Origin: Vicia villosa
Taxonomy: Eukaryota > Streptophyta > Magnoliopsida > Fabales > Fabaceae
Assembly (NCBI RefSeq): GCF_029867415.1
Contig: NC_081182.1
Location: 45,772,535 to 45,836,534, forward strand
Direction: 5' to 3'
Length of the DNA stretch: 64,000 bases
Shown piece after piece: positions 34,587 through 47,876 of this stretch (position 1 is its first letter; each line of letters opens with the position of its first letter). The notes beneath the pieces were generated by a model. The model had not been told where the DNA came from and did not search any database. It worked only from the letters and a program-made list of their open reading frames with translations. Position numbers and translations under genes: made by a program.

Positions 34587-37500
34587 ATGGATAAAGAAAG
34601 AGGATACAACAACATACCACATCTGTTGGATGGTTCTAATTATGACTGGTGGAAAGTCAGAATGGTGGCTTTTCTGAAATCCATGGACAACAAAGCTTAG
34701 AAGGTTCTTTTAAAAGGATGGGAACATCCTATTATTAAGGATAAAGAAGAGAATGTGTCCTTAAAACCTGAAGAATATTGGTCTGATGAGGAAGACAAAT
34801 CTTCTCTCGGGAACTCCAATGCTCTAAATGCTCTATTCAAGGGAGTAGACAAGAATGTTTTCAGGTTGATCAACACCTGTACGATAGCCAAGGATGCTTG
34901 GAAAATCCTTATGACAAGTTATGAAGGCACGTCCAAAGTAAAGATGTCTAGGCTTTAGCTTCTCACTTCCATGTTTGAAAATTTGAAGATGAATAATGAT
35001 GAGACTATCCAACAATAACATATGAAGATTCTTGAAATTGCAAATGGATCTAGTTCCTTGGGAGAGAAGATGTCAGAAGAAAAACTTGTAAGAAAAATTC
35101 TTAGGTCTCTACCTAGGAAATTTGACATGAAGGTGACAACCATTGAAGAAACTCATGACATCAGCACCATGAGGGTTGATGAACTTGTTGGCTCAATTCA
35201 AACTTTTGAGTTGGCTATTAGTGACAAGTCTGAGAAAAAGAACAAAGGAATAGTCGTTGTATCCAGTATTGAAGATGAAATAGATTAAGCTGATCTAGAT
35301 ATTGAGGAAGGACTGACGAATGCCATTGTGTTACTTGGAAGCATTTTAATAAAATTTTGAAGAGGTTGGATAGAAGAGGAAGACCATATGTCAGGAACAT
35401 CTCATCTTACATCAGGAATAATGATTCTCAAAATAATAATAGACCTAAAGAGAAGTCTAATCAGAACAAAGGCGTTCAATGCTATGAGTGTGAAAGATTT
35501 GGCCACATTATACCAGAATGTAAAACCTATCTCAAGAATCTGAAAAAAGGGATTGACTGCATCTTGGCCTGATGATGATGAGTCAGAAGATGAGTCTACT
35601 CCCGAAACTGCCAAATTGGTAATGTCTCTTTCTCGCAGATGGGCAGATGAAGTATAATCATGTGATGAGAATGATCTCTATAAAGACCTGAATGTATCCT
35701 ACAAGGATACCTGTGACAAATGTGAAGGAAGTCTCAAGACAATAGAAGAACAGAGAAAAATCATTGTCAATCTGGAGAATAAAAAGAAGAAACTTATGTG
35801 CACTGTTTCTCATCTTCAAAAAGAGGTAACTTTATTAAATTTCAAGCTTTATAACTTGACAAAATCTTTAAAAAGGATGAACAATGGAAATGAAATGATA
35901 CAAGAGACTTTAGACACAAAAGTCAAATATCACTCTGATATTCAACAAAAGAAAAAGCCTTCAGAAAAGTTCTTTCTAGCTGAAAAGAAAAGAATGATCA
36001 ACATGTCAAACCACATGTTTCAACATTTTGACAGACTTAATGAAGCTCCAAATTTCAACTCCTCAACTTGGAGATGTCATTATTGTGGCGAGTATGGTCA
36101 TACTGAGTATGGTCATTATTGTTTTGAGGCTAGTCAAGTCAGCAAAAAAAGAAGTGTCAAGGAAAGAGATGCCAACCTAATAGCTCATACCACCTTGAGA
36201 AGAACAAAAAGAGAAGATTGGCACTTTGACAGTGGATGCTTTAAACACATAATAGGCATTCGCAAATTACTGGTAGATATTAGGTATCACCCCACAAGTG
36301 CTGTCAGATTTGGTGATGGCTTTAAAGGTAAAATCAATGGAGTAGGAAAGTTGATGAGTGTTGAATCTCCAAAGTTAGAAGATGTTCTTCTTGTGAAAGG
36401 ACTACCAGCTAATCTTATTAGCATCAGTCAACTATGCGGTCAAAGGTTGTTGGTAAATTTTTCCAAATCAGAGTGCTTAGTCAAATATGAGAGAGATGTT
36501 GTTCTTATGAAGGGTATAAGGTCTAAAGACAACTGTTACTTGTTGGAATCTCAAATAACTTCCACATGTTCAACAACCAATGAGTATGAAGTGAAGCTAT
36601 GTCACCAGAAACTTGGACACCTTTAGTTCAAAAGAATGAAGGACACTAGACTTAAAGAAGTCATTAGAGGAATGCTAGGACTCAAAATTAAAGAAAAGAA
36701 AGTCTGTAATGAGTGTGAATTAAAGAAGAAAACCATAATGTCACACCCAATTTTACAACATCAGATTACCTCCAAAGTATTGGAACTTCTCCACATGGAC
36801 TTAATAGGACCAATACCAACATAAGGATTGGATAGAGTAAAGTATGTCTTTGTGGTTATAGATGATTTTTCTGGTTTTACATGGATGAAATTTCTCAAAG
36901 AGAAATTAGACCTTCTTGAAATTTTTGAATTCATATGCCACGAGATTCAAGAGGATGGAAATAGTCATATCATCAAAGTCAGAAGTTACCATGAAAAGGA
37001 GTTTAAGAATGCAAAATTCTCTTAATTTTGTGTTTCAGAAGATATTAGTCATGATTTCTCTTCACAACAAGATGGAACTATTGAACAAAAGACTAGAGCA
37101 ATACAAGAATCAGTTGGGATCATGCTTCATGCTAAATAATTGCCACATGAGTTCAAGTCTGAAGCTATGAATATTGTATGCTATATTCATAACAGGGTGA
37201 CCTTGAGAGGAGGTACTTCAATAACTCATGAATTATGGAAAGGAAAGAAACCTACAGTCAAACATTTTCATGTCTTTGAAAATAAATGTTATAACCTAAC
37301 TGACAAATAGTCAATAAGAGATGAAAGAATATTTTTGTGGTATGCTACCCAAAGCAGAGTTTATAGAGTGTAATTCTAAACAAAAAAATGCAATGGAACT
37401 TCTAAGTGTAGTCCTTAATGACTCAGTTTCTGAAGAAAAGGTGGATGTTATAGACAATGTTGGAACATCTTATGTGTAGACTGATGAATTAATAAAAGAT

Positions 37501-37880
37501 GAAATATGTGAATTCACTAGCATTGAATCAGTAGGATCTCTATCCTAGAAAGGTATCCCTATTAAAGAGTAGATAAAACAATCCAAGAAATTGTCCTTCA
37601 AACACCCTAATAAAGGGGACATCACTGAATTTAATAAGCAAATATCTAATTTTGATGGATGTTTTGCCTTGAGAAATAGTCTGTTTTTCTAGATCAATGA
37701 GAAGCAAGCATGTGCTTCTTGGTTAAATGCTGGAGCTGAATTTAGGGAAACAAAAGGAGGTTTTTCTAAACTGATAAAACAGGTGTTGAAAGATTCTAAT
37801 GTCAAACATAATGTCTTTATTATTAAATTATGCTGATCTGAATATCGTGCGTCTTCACTAGTTAAAAATTGTTGCAAACA
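34587..37880 (+). pseudogene. SIRE-type Ty1/copia gag-pol, decayed and internally deleted
   Basis: From the ATG at 34587 the order is: gag (HLLDGSNYDWWKVRM; later a CCHC zinc knuckle CYECERFGHIIPEC near 35491), a coiled Lys-rich linker, a second knuckle-like CHYCGEYGHTEYGHYC near 36070, protease with its DSG triad (HFDSGCFKHI, 36223), the gag-pre-integrase CHQKLGHL, and integrase (LLHMDLIGPIPT, VIDDFSGFTWMKFL, ACYIHNRV-like CYIHNRVTL). At least ten in-frame stops and several frameshifts break it; the first stop (about 34698) replaces the Trp of the usual TWKA motif. The second integrase catalytic Asp is Tyr here (RSYHEKEF for RSDHxxEF). Reverse transcriptase is essentially gone: after about 37370 the text jumps to an RNase H-like remnant (NAGAEFRETKGGFSKLIKQ, about 37720-37860). 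It is a dead copy. Confidence 0.9.
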
Positions 37881-38334
37881 ATTTGTCACGTTGATAATTG
37901 CTAAGTCTTAAATATCTAATGAACTTTGGCCAGTTGCTGAAATTCTTTTTGAAATGCTAAATATGTAAATTCTAAATATGTTTTGAAGAAAGAGAGGGAT
38001 CACAATTTTGTGGATAAAAGACTCTTTCAAATTAAATCTAATATGTTAGTGGAACCTTCTTGTATTAAATCCCATACGACCAATATCTTAAGATATATCA
38101 TTAGATTCATATAACCATTACCAATTTTACTAAACTAATTGTTATTCCATCAAAACCAAATCCATAGAAAATATATAAACTGGACATTTGGAGACATTTA
38201 TAAAACAGTAATAGATCTTATTTATTCTACATTTCGACAAAATATTTTTATAGATAAAACAAGAAGGAAATACACATCAGCTCTCATAGAGGAGGATAGT
38301 ATAATAAACACACAACTTTTCAAGTTTAAGCCTA
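37881..38334. other. AT-rich spacer between copia remnant and HSP21
   Basis: The 73-codon frame at 38139-38360 has no recognisable motif and overlaps the HSP21 3' end on the other strand. No confident feature. Confidence 0.5.
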
Positions 38335-39036
38335 TCATCGCTGAACTTGAACATCAATAACCTTGCGTTCAACTTTAGTCTTAGGAATAGTAATATAAAG
38401 CACACCATCTTTCAACTCAGCCTTAACCTTATCTTTCTCGCAGTTATCAGGAAGCTTGAGCTTTGTATCATAAGAACTATAACTCTTTCTCGACCATGAA
38501 TCTTCTCCACCACTTTCCTCTTTATGGTCACTTCTTATGACAAGAACATCATCTTCAACTGATACCTTCACATCCTCCTTAGAAACACCAGGCATATCAA
38601 AACGCATTCTTATTTCATGTTCTTCATCTTTGATTTCCTAAGGCACACGGATCTCACCTCCTCCAATGTTTCTTCCGGGAATCGTCATGGCATCTTCGAA
38701 AATTCTGTCCATTGTGTCCAGCATCTGGCGCATGCTTCTCATAGGTGACCATGGGTCCAATAAACCAAATGGTGAAATGTCGATGGCACTTCTTCGAGGC
38801 TTTCTTTCTACGGCAGTTTGTTGATCTTCTTTGTTAAGACGATGAACTTCGACGGAGTTATCTTTGTTATCACCACCACCGCCAGCTTGAGCTCTCATAT
38901 TTTTCAGTCCTGGCCTCGGCAATTGTTTACTTAATGGAAATGAGGCCATGCAAGGTAGTGTACTTTTGACAGAGTTGCATGGTTTTTGGGACAGCATAGG
39001 TGAAGCAATGGTTGACAACGACACTGCCTGAGCCAT
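38335..39036 (-). pseudogene. HSP21: Chloroplast small heat-shock protein HSP21 with premature TAG
   Basis: Minus strand, single exon, 233 codons plus stop if read through. Residues 1 to about 48 are a Ser/Pro-rich chloroplast transit peptide (MAQAVSLSTIASPMLSQKP). The Met-rich amphipathic helix unique to plastid small HSPs follows (MRSMRQMLDTMDRIFEDAM, about 100-118), then the alpha-crystallin domain with the GVLYITIPK motif near the C-terminus ([18 protein letters not shown]). Small HSPs form large oligomers that hold unfolding stroma proteins. Codon 133 is TAG (38638-38640), where pea HSP21, as I remember it, has Trp (IRVPWEIKDEE); TGG to TAG is one G-to-A change. Everything after is in frame and conserved. 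The 132-residue product would lack the whole alpha-crystallin domain. No intron fits around the stop. Either a recent null allele or a sequence error; an internal Met (38605-38607) could start a domain-only protein of 90 residues without a transit peptide. Confidence 0.93.
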
Positions 39037-39280
39037 AGTTGTTATGGAAAATATGAAGAGATGAAATGAGCGACAAGAATTGCTTGGTAGGATTATGGAA
39101 TCGATTGCAGTTGATGATGAGAGTGGGAAGTGAAAGATGTGAATATATAGAGTGAGTGAGTGTGAAAGGTGGAGAAGGTTTTAGAGAGTTTGAGAAGAAT
39201 TGTGAGAGTTCTGGACCCATCTGGTTATGTATTTTTGTTTTTATCTCTCACTCTCATACTTTCGGGAACCATCTTCAAAA
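39037..39280 (-). promoter_or_regulatory. HSP21 promoter: TATA box and heat-shock element
   Basis: On the minus strand a TATA box CTATATATTC (39141-39150) lies about 105 bp before the ATG. Upstream, GAAGATGGTTCCCGAA (39261-39276) contains TTCnnGAA plus a further GAA, a heat-shock-factor site. Looser GAAC..TTCTTC motifs lie at about 39190-39215. This matches the heat-induced family. Confidence 0.6.
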
Positions 39281-40181
39281 GTCATTTCACATCACTATTA
39301 ATTAAAAAAAATAGAAAATAATTCTTTTTTAACAAAATAAATAAGAATTTAATTAAAATGTAACATAAAAAATGTTTTCAGGAGTTCAAAGTGTTTTCAG
39401 AAATATTACCAATGTATATACAAATTCACCATTCTATAAATACAGAGATACATTTATGTACTATTTTTTTATCAAATGAATTGAACCACTTACTTACAAA
39501 TAAATAAATGTGGTGTATTTTAGATATGTATATAAATATACTTGCATAGTATGCTCATAACATTTTTAAATTTTATTAAGGTGGCTATTCACCACTAATG
39601 TATTGTTTGTTATAAGAGAAGTACTAGAGAAATAAAAGAAAGAAAAGTGTAATTATTTTTAAAAAGATAAAAATACATTTAAATTATAAAAATTAATACT
39701 ACAAAATTTTCTATAATTACTTTTTCTATCATATCTATTTAAATATGTATTTTAGTTAAAAATCACAATAATTTAATAAATTTAATTTAACTAATGGTTT
39801 TACCATTTCAATTATTTAAAATAATTTAATTTATAAAATTGATTTGTTTTTATAAGAAAAGCAAACCAGCTAGCATGTAAAAAAATCACAATATATTTAA
39901 TATTAGTTAAACATGATTAAAAAGATTCTAAAAAAAAAAGATTAAAAGTCATATAAGAAATAATAAAATCACACTAAACCATTGAATGTATGAATTGATT
40001 TTGTTGTTGAAGTATGAAAAGAAATACACGTTAGAAATAAGGGCATGATTGAAAACAAAAAAAGAAATTGATATTTCTCTTATCTTCAACTACTTAATTA
40101 AAATTGAGACATACCACCAAACATCCTATATTGCCCTTTAATTCAATTTTCATTTACACTGATTGATGCCCTTTTATGTAA
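39281..40181. other. AT-rich intergenic DNA with a MITE fragment
   Basis: No gene. 39597-39700 (ATGTATTGTTTGTTATAAGA, then GAAGTA) matches the interior of the MITE at 45038-45940 (around 45135), so it is a broken copy. Confidence 0.55.
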
Positions 40182-40208
40182 CTAGATTGAAACCCGCGCG
40201 TTGCGCGG
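40182..40208 (-). mobile_element. Helitron 3' terminus, minus strand
   Basis: On the minus strand a hairpin CCGCGC/AAC/GCGCGG is followed 8-9 nt later by CTAG (40182-40185), then T. The element therefore extends to higher coordinates. Its hairpin differs from those at 32077 and 50758, so it is another subfamily. Confidence 0.65.
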
Positions 40209-42473
<2,265 letters not shown>

Positions 42474-42946
42474 CTTAAAATTATATTGTCTTCATAATAA
42501 GAATATAATTTTTTTATTAATCTTTTAATAGGAATAAAAATGTTACATATTAAATTTTCAAGGAGTCGTGTATTTAATTATTGAGTTATAATACTATAAA
42601 AGTAAAAAATAATTTAAATATTTATTTCAAAATATTATAATACAAATAGTTAATTAATATTAGAAATTTTAAGAAATTGACACGTCAGCATTAGTGTTAT
42701 ATTAGAATGACACGTCATTGTTAGGTTTAGGGTTGTTGCAAAAGTTGTCATCATGACAACCTTACATTTAGATTAAGTAGATTGACTAAATACACATTTG
42801 TTGTCCAATGAAAACCAAGAATTATGCCAAGTGACAACTACATCCCATTTTCAATGTTTCCCTCTTATTTTTTCAAACCATTTTGAAATTTTGGAATTGG
42901 AACATGTAAATGACCGGATAAAATTCTTCTCCTCTTTTTCAAACCA

Positions 42947-43959
42947 ATGGCTCTTCTACTATACTATTCTTCCCCCTCTCGTCTTTATCGTACAGTCTCC
43001 CTCTCTCTCATCACTTTTCTCAAACTCAAACTCAAGAAAGAACTTCCTTCCATTCATCCAGATCTGGATTCCTTCCACTTCATCTCAGGTAAAAATTTGT
43101 GCGACCAAACACTATCTAATGTTGTTAAATATTGATGTTCATCTCATTTTACATATCCACCAAGTCGTATTCACAAATTCAGGTCTTTGTTGATGCTCCT
43201 TTTTATGTTCTGTTTTTTCGCTGATTTGTTGATGTTGGTGTTCATTTTCATGTTCGTTTATCGCTGGTTTCATGTTCATCATATTTTTCGTTGTTTTTTC
43301 GTTTCCATTTAACAAATGGTTGTTGTTGTAGCTGGTTTGTTTGCTTCGTTTTATTACCCAGATTTGTAAAAATATCTTGAAGCAGAACCACTGCAAGCAG
43401 CCTAGATATCACTTCAAGTATTTAATAATAATACTTTTCATTTGTTTACTCACAAAAGAAACACACAGTGAATGGTAACATAATATTATAACCATGGAAC
43501 TTGGATTGCATATTGTATATATTCATACGGAATATGGTCCTCGTGAACTTGGATTACACCAATATTATATCTAATTTTATATTGTATAGGATACATAGTT
43601 TCACAGCTTGATACGTAGTGTATGAATGATTTTTATTTTTTCCATCTTAGTGAATTAGATTTCCTTAATTTTGCACCTTCCATGTTTGATAAAATGTTTT
43701 TATGAACTTTCACCTATAACTCAATGTTTAAAACATTATTTGTAAGTAAATAAAAGGTAACCGATTATATTTGACATGCTGATATTTTTTATTTGTGTTA
43801 TTAATATTGTTGCTATTTGATTGGGTAATGTAATGAGTGGTCTAAATTTTGGCAGGAACTACACGTGAGGAATATTTCCGGAAGGGTGTAAACCAATTCG
43901 CTACTGGAATTGATGCAATGGACTCAGGTGAAGAAAATGCAGGCTATGGCTCAATGTGA
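42947..43959 (+). CDS. Possible two-exon small protein of 81 residues, unrecognised
   Basis: Exon 42947-43088 (47 codons plus one base, donor CAG/GTAAAA) joins in phase to exon 43856-43959 (acceptor TTGGCAG), which ends in TGA. The product starts MALLLYYSSPSRLYRTVSLS, has a basic Leu/Lys stretch, then PSIHPDLDSFHFIS, and the second exon encodes GTTREEYFRKGVNQFATGI before DAMDSG. The second exon looks like conserved protein, and the N-terminus could be an organelle-targeting sequence. I do not recognise a family. It sits just upstream of gene fragments that look captured by a transposon, so it may itself be a chimera of captured exons. Splice sites are good by eye; expression is unknown. Confidence 0.4.
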
Positions 43960-44035
43960 AAAATAGTGTTTCTCTTTTCACACTAATGACTCAAGTTAAT
44001 AAAAAGTTGTTTCTTAATGTGATTTTTTAAATGTG

Positions 44036-44240
44036 AGTACTAAGATTGATGTTTTTAGTTTCGGGATTTTTTTTGTTGGTGATTATAAGTGGAAGGAAAG
44101 CAATTGATGTTGCTTATTCGTCGCCATCGGTTGTGGATTGGGCTATTCCGCTTATTAAGAAAGGGAAGTTTTTTAGTGTTTATGATCCTAGAATAACACC
44201 TCCTCAGGATCCTGTTGCGAGGTTGTTAATTGGCTTTGTG
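44036..44240 (+). pseudogene. Captured receptor-like kinase fragment (subdomains IX-X)
   Basis: Frame 1 reads STKIDVFSFGI (kinase subdomain IX, DVFSFG). A one-base slip in the T run near 44067-44075 moves to the frame reading LLVIISGRKAIDVAYSSPS, then VVDWAIPLIKKGKF and YDPRITPPQDPVARL. This is the C-lobe of a plant serine/threonine receptor-like cytoplasmic kinase of the type with the GRKAIDVxYSPPSVVDW signature. Nothing else of a kinase is nearby. It is a fragment carried with the pieces at 44346 and 46366. Confidence 0.75.
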
Positions 44241-44345
44241 GGTTGTGTAAGTTGGTTCCAAAACATTCATGGAGTGGTTTCAATAATCTTTGTATGAAGT
44301 AAAATATATTAATTGCTGCATTCTTAACTTTAATTTCTTCATGCA

Positions 44346-44490
44346 GGGGATACAAAGATCAAAGAGCAAAGAGCTAATCTCAGACTCGACATGGTTAGTT
44401 ATGCCTTACTCATCAATGCTTATGGGAAAGCTAGGAGGGAGGATGAAGCATTAGCAGTATTTAAGGAAATGCTTGATGCTAGTGTCAGGT
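44346..44490 (+). pseudogene. Captured PPR-protein fragment
   Basis: Preceded by an acceptor-like ATGCAG (44341-44346), the frame reads KEQRANLRLD, then MVSYALLINAYGKARREDEA and LAVFKEMLDASVR, followed by a GT. This is one pentatricopeptide repeat plus part of the next (VxYxxLINAYGKxxxxxEAxxxFxEM). PPR proteins normally carry many repeats and act in organelle RNA processing; here only one exon-sized piece is present. Confidence 0.8.
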
Positions 44491-45037
44491 ATGCTAGAGA
44501 ATGAGAGAATAAAACTGTTAAGGCCATGAGTTAACAGAAAGCTTGATAGATTAGCTTATCAGCAGTCCTTTGTTTAATTTTGGTTTGACAATTATGCTGT
44601 TTATATCCATATATATACTCTAACATGCCTAAGCTTGATTAAATTATGCAATCCATATATATTTTGGTTTGACTAATTTGTTATTACTAATATTTTGTCA
44701 TTACTAACATTTACAACAACTTGAACTAATTTGAATTAAAAGTTATAGTTTAGTTGGAGAATGCATTGTTATCACTTTACCCGTGCACTATGTTTGTACT
44801 ATTTGTACTTTTCCATAAGTATTTTAATATATCATATTTATCACTATTGTCAATATAAGTTATATCAATGTTGTCACATCTAATTTCTATCAATGATGTC
44901 CATATATGTTATATCGATGTTGTCACAACTAAGTTTGAATCTTCTAGCTGCAGCAGTCCCTAAAAGCGGCTACATATGGAAACTCTGTGCACCTAGGCAC
45001 AAGGACTGCTGTATTCGCAGGTTTCTTTTTTCCTTTA
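44491..45037. other. Spacer within the gene-fragment cluster
   Basis: No coding content recognised. A short duplicated phrase (TATATCAATGTTGTCACATC at 44861 and TATATCGATGTTGTCACAAC at 44911) is present. Confidence 0.5.
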
Positions 45038-45940
45038 GGGTGTGTTTGGTTTTGGAAGAGAAGTTGTGAAGAGAAAAGTAGGCAAGAGAGAGTGAGAGAA
45101 GAGAGAAAAAGATGAGAAATAGAATAGATTTAATGTATTGTTTGTTATAAGAGAAGTATGAGATTAATAGAAGAGAAAGAAATGTAATTATTTTTTAAAA
45201 GACAAAATTACCCTTTACAAAAGAGAGAAAGAGATGAGAAAAAGTGATAAAAGAAAGAAGTATGAGAGAAATAGAGTCCATTTGATGTATTAATTAGTAT
45301 AAGAGAATAAAGAATAAATAATAAAAAAAATATGTTTATTGTTTTTAAAAGTACAAAATTACTCTTAAGTTAAAAGCACATTGGCCAAAATTAATTATTT
45401 CAGTTAATTAATCAATTAAATTAATGTATTAATTTTAATTTTATTATTGGTTTTATAAATTAGACCAAATTTATTAATGATTACGTATATAAGATGATAA
45501 ACTTAATTGCTACTTAGTTTTGTTTACAAAATTAGTTTATTATTTAAATGGTTGTTTAAACTGGATTTTAGTAAATAAAATATATAGTATTATCACACAA
45601 AAATAATAAGTTATCAAAACAAATTAAAAATAAAAGAAATGTAAGTTGAAAATTAGCGTACCATTTTTCAATACTCATACAGATGTTCACTTACAAGTGA
45701 ATAAATTGGTAATTGTTAATTTGAAAGATAAGGGGCAATATAGGAACAAAAACAAATTTCAAAGCTTCTCTCGTCTTTCTTCGCAAGTATGGGAAGAAAA
45801 AGAAAAGTGTGTGCCCCACATTAAATCACTCATTTTAGACTCTCTCTCTCCTCTTCCAAATGAGAGAAGTGTTCTCTCTCTTTGGTCTTTCTCTCTTTGC
45901 TACCTCTTTCGCATCTACTTCTTCTAAAACAAACAGCCCC
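45038..45940. mobile_element. MITE with GGGTGTGTTTGG ends and TTA duplication, about 0.9 kb
   Basis: Start GGGTGTGTTTGGTTTTGGAA and inverted end TTCTAAAACAAACAGCCCC are flanked by TTA on both sides (45035-45037 and 45941-45943), as in Tourist/PIF elements. The arms are GA-rich (left) and TC-rich (right). It lies between the PPR and callose-synthase fragments. A broken relative ends at 50945. Confidence 0.65.
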
Positions 45941-46365
45941 TTAGGTTTTAGCTGCTTTTGATTTTTCTTACCACACAAATATGTTCCTTGATACCCGTGT
46001 CATGTTACATCAATGTCAAATATCAGAACTTTAGTACTTTCTTAACCAATATTACTTGACATACTTCACCTTTTTACTGCACAATCTTTTAATCAACCAA
46101 ATGAGTAGATCTTGTAGGCATAACAAAAGATCACCTAGATTTTCAAGAAACACAATTTTGTCTTGTATTTACGCTGAAGCGATTTTGTCCCGTGTTACAT
46201 GAAATGACCCTTAAGGCTCACGTTTGGTGTGGATGAGATACATACATGGAATTATTTCACAACTTAAGATGGGTTTAGTAACGTAGTTTAAGTGTATTTC
46301 CCCGATTGACGCCACTTGCTTTTTGAGTTGTAATATAAACTTGCATTGGTTTTGGTGTTTTTGTA

Positions 46366-46905
46366 GGTGGTGTTTCTGGTGGTGGTAGAAACATGGCTAG
46401 CGCCAGTGGAACAATAGGTCCTTTTGAGATCTCTAGACAACCTTCAAAGAGGATGATAAGGGCACCAACAAGGACTGTTGAGTTTCCAAATGAAGAGAAT
46501 ATTATGAATAGTGAAATTGTTCCTTCTTCACTGGATGTTCTTGTGCCTATTCTTAGAGCTGCCATTGGTACTGAATTGGAGAATCCTAGAGTTGTTTCTT
46601 TTTCCATTGTTGTTGTTATTGTTGTTTTTTCTTAATCAATGGTGTTGTCCACTTATATTTGCTCAAGAGTGTACTACCAAACTTTCTATGAGAATAGAAT
46701 CTAGGATGGTGAATTTACTAAAAAACCATAAGGCTCGATTTTTCTTAAACATGCTCTTGGAGGTTGTGTGAATCATGTGAATTTACAATTTCTAATTATT
46801 CTTCTTCTGATATTTCTCGAAGGCCGGTGATGGTTACGAATGTTCAGATTGCCACCGTGTTGTATGAAGTAGTGAAGACTATGCTAACTCATCAAACTAT
46901 GAGAT
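46366..46905 (+). pseudogene. Captured callose synthase N-terminal fragments
   Basis: After an acceptor-like TTGTAG (46361-46366) the frame reads GGVSGGGRNMASASG, then APTRTVEFPNEENIMNSEIV and PSSLDVLVPILRAAIG, ELENPRV. This is the N-terminal start of plant callose synthases (SEVVPSSL..IAPILRVAN.....NPRVAYL). It leaves homology after NPRV. A second piece at 46825-46905 reads VQIATVLYEVVKTM, like the downstream exon segment of the same family (QIAxVLYDVLKTV). Callose synthases are about 1900 residues, so this is a remnant only. Confidence 0.7.
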
Positions 46906-47876
46906 TTTGGTGATTTTTTTATAGATTATTATTCTTCCTTTTTTTCAATCTTAAGAGCTTTTTGTTTGACCTAACTGTGTTATCCCAAACCATTTTAGGT
47001 GTATTGTTTGGAGCACCGAGGTTATATCAAACATCAGTGTACAAAATATGACAAGCAAGATGTCACTGTAGTAATATGTCACTGTATTAATATCTAAGTG
47101 GACAACGAGCTTTCTTAATGCTACTTTCAATATTTGAGCTTCAGCTGAGGCTGGAATGTCGAAGTTGAGTGTTGAAATTAATCAAGTCTGGGGGACATTA
47201 ACTGATGTTGGGGGAAAGAGCAATAGCAGTGGTCAGTCGAGCAATACCCTCAATGTGGTGCCAAGTTTTCTTCAGTAACTTCTTTGGTCGATCATGTGCA
47301 GAAAGTTCATGAAAGAAGCAGCAACCAATGTGCGACTAATGTGATGCGTGCCCAAAATGTAGTAAAGGATTCAGAGACCATGTGTCCCTTGTGGAGGATG
47401 TTGAGAGAGATCATGGCGGCACTTCTAAAACATAGGTATTAAGTTGATATTGAAATGATTTTTCCCTGAAGATATATAACATGAATTCAGTGTTTAAACA
47501 TTCATCTCCTTAATTTTATAGAAACAAGATATGAATTTGAAGATGTTTGTTATTTTTGCATCACAGTTTAAACAAAATTCGAATTCAGTGTTTTGACATT
47601 CATTTTCCCAATTTCGTAGAAACAAGATTTACTTTACAGATTTCTTTCATAGTCTGAATCAAACTGGCTTTTTAATCTACATATTTTAGTGAAGAAATAT
47701 ATAGATGGTTATTGAACTTGGCTTATCAGATATTGGAGGATAGACGACGTCCTTCTGATTCAAGGTTCCCTTTTGAATATTGTTATGATATGAGGTTATA
47801 AAACTAATACTATATATTCTCTCCTTATACTATCTTGAATATAAGTTTTCTTTTTCTTTTGACTGTGGCTGTCGGA
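46906..47876. other. Continuation of gene-fragment cluster, unassigned
   Basis: 47135-47275 has protein-like composition on the plus strand (for example MSKLSVEINQVWGTLTDVGG), as does a stretch near 47380-47420, but I cannot name a source. The rest is AT-rich. Confidence 0.35.

Noticed and set aside
38638..38642. CTTAG/GAAATC as a splice acceptor that would remove the HSP21 stop
   Set aside because: The coding frame and homology run straight across with no extra bases, so no intron can be removed; the TAG simply replaces the Trp codon.
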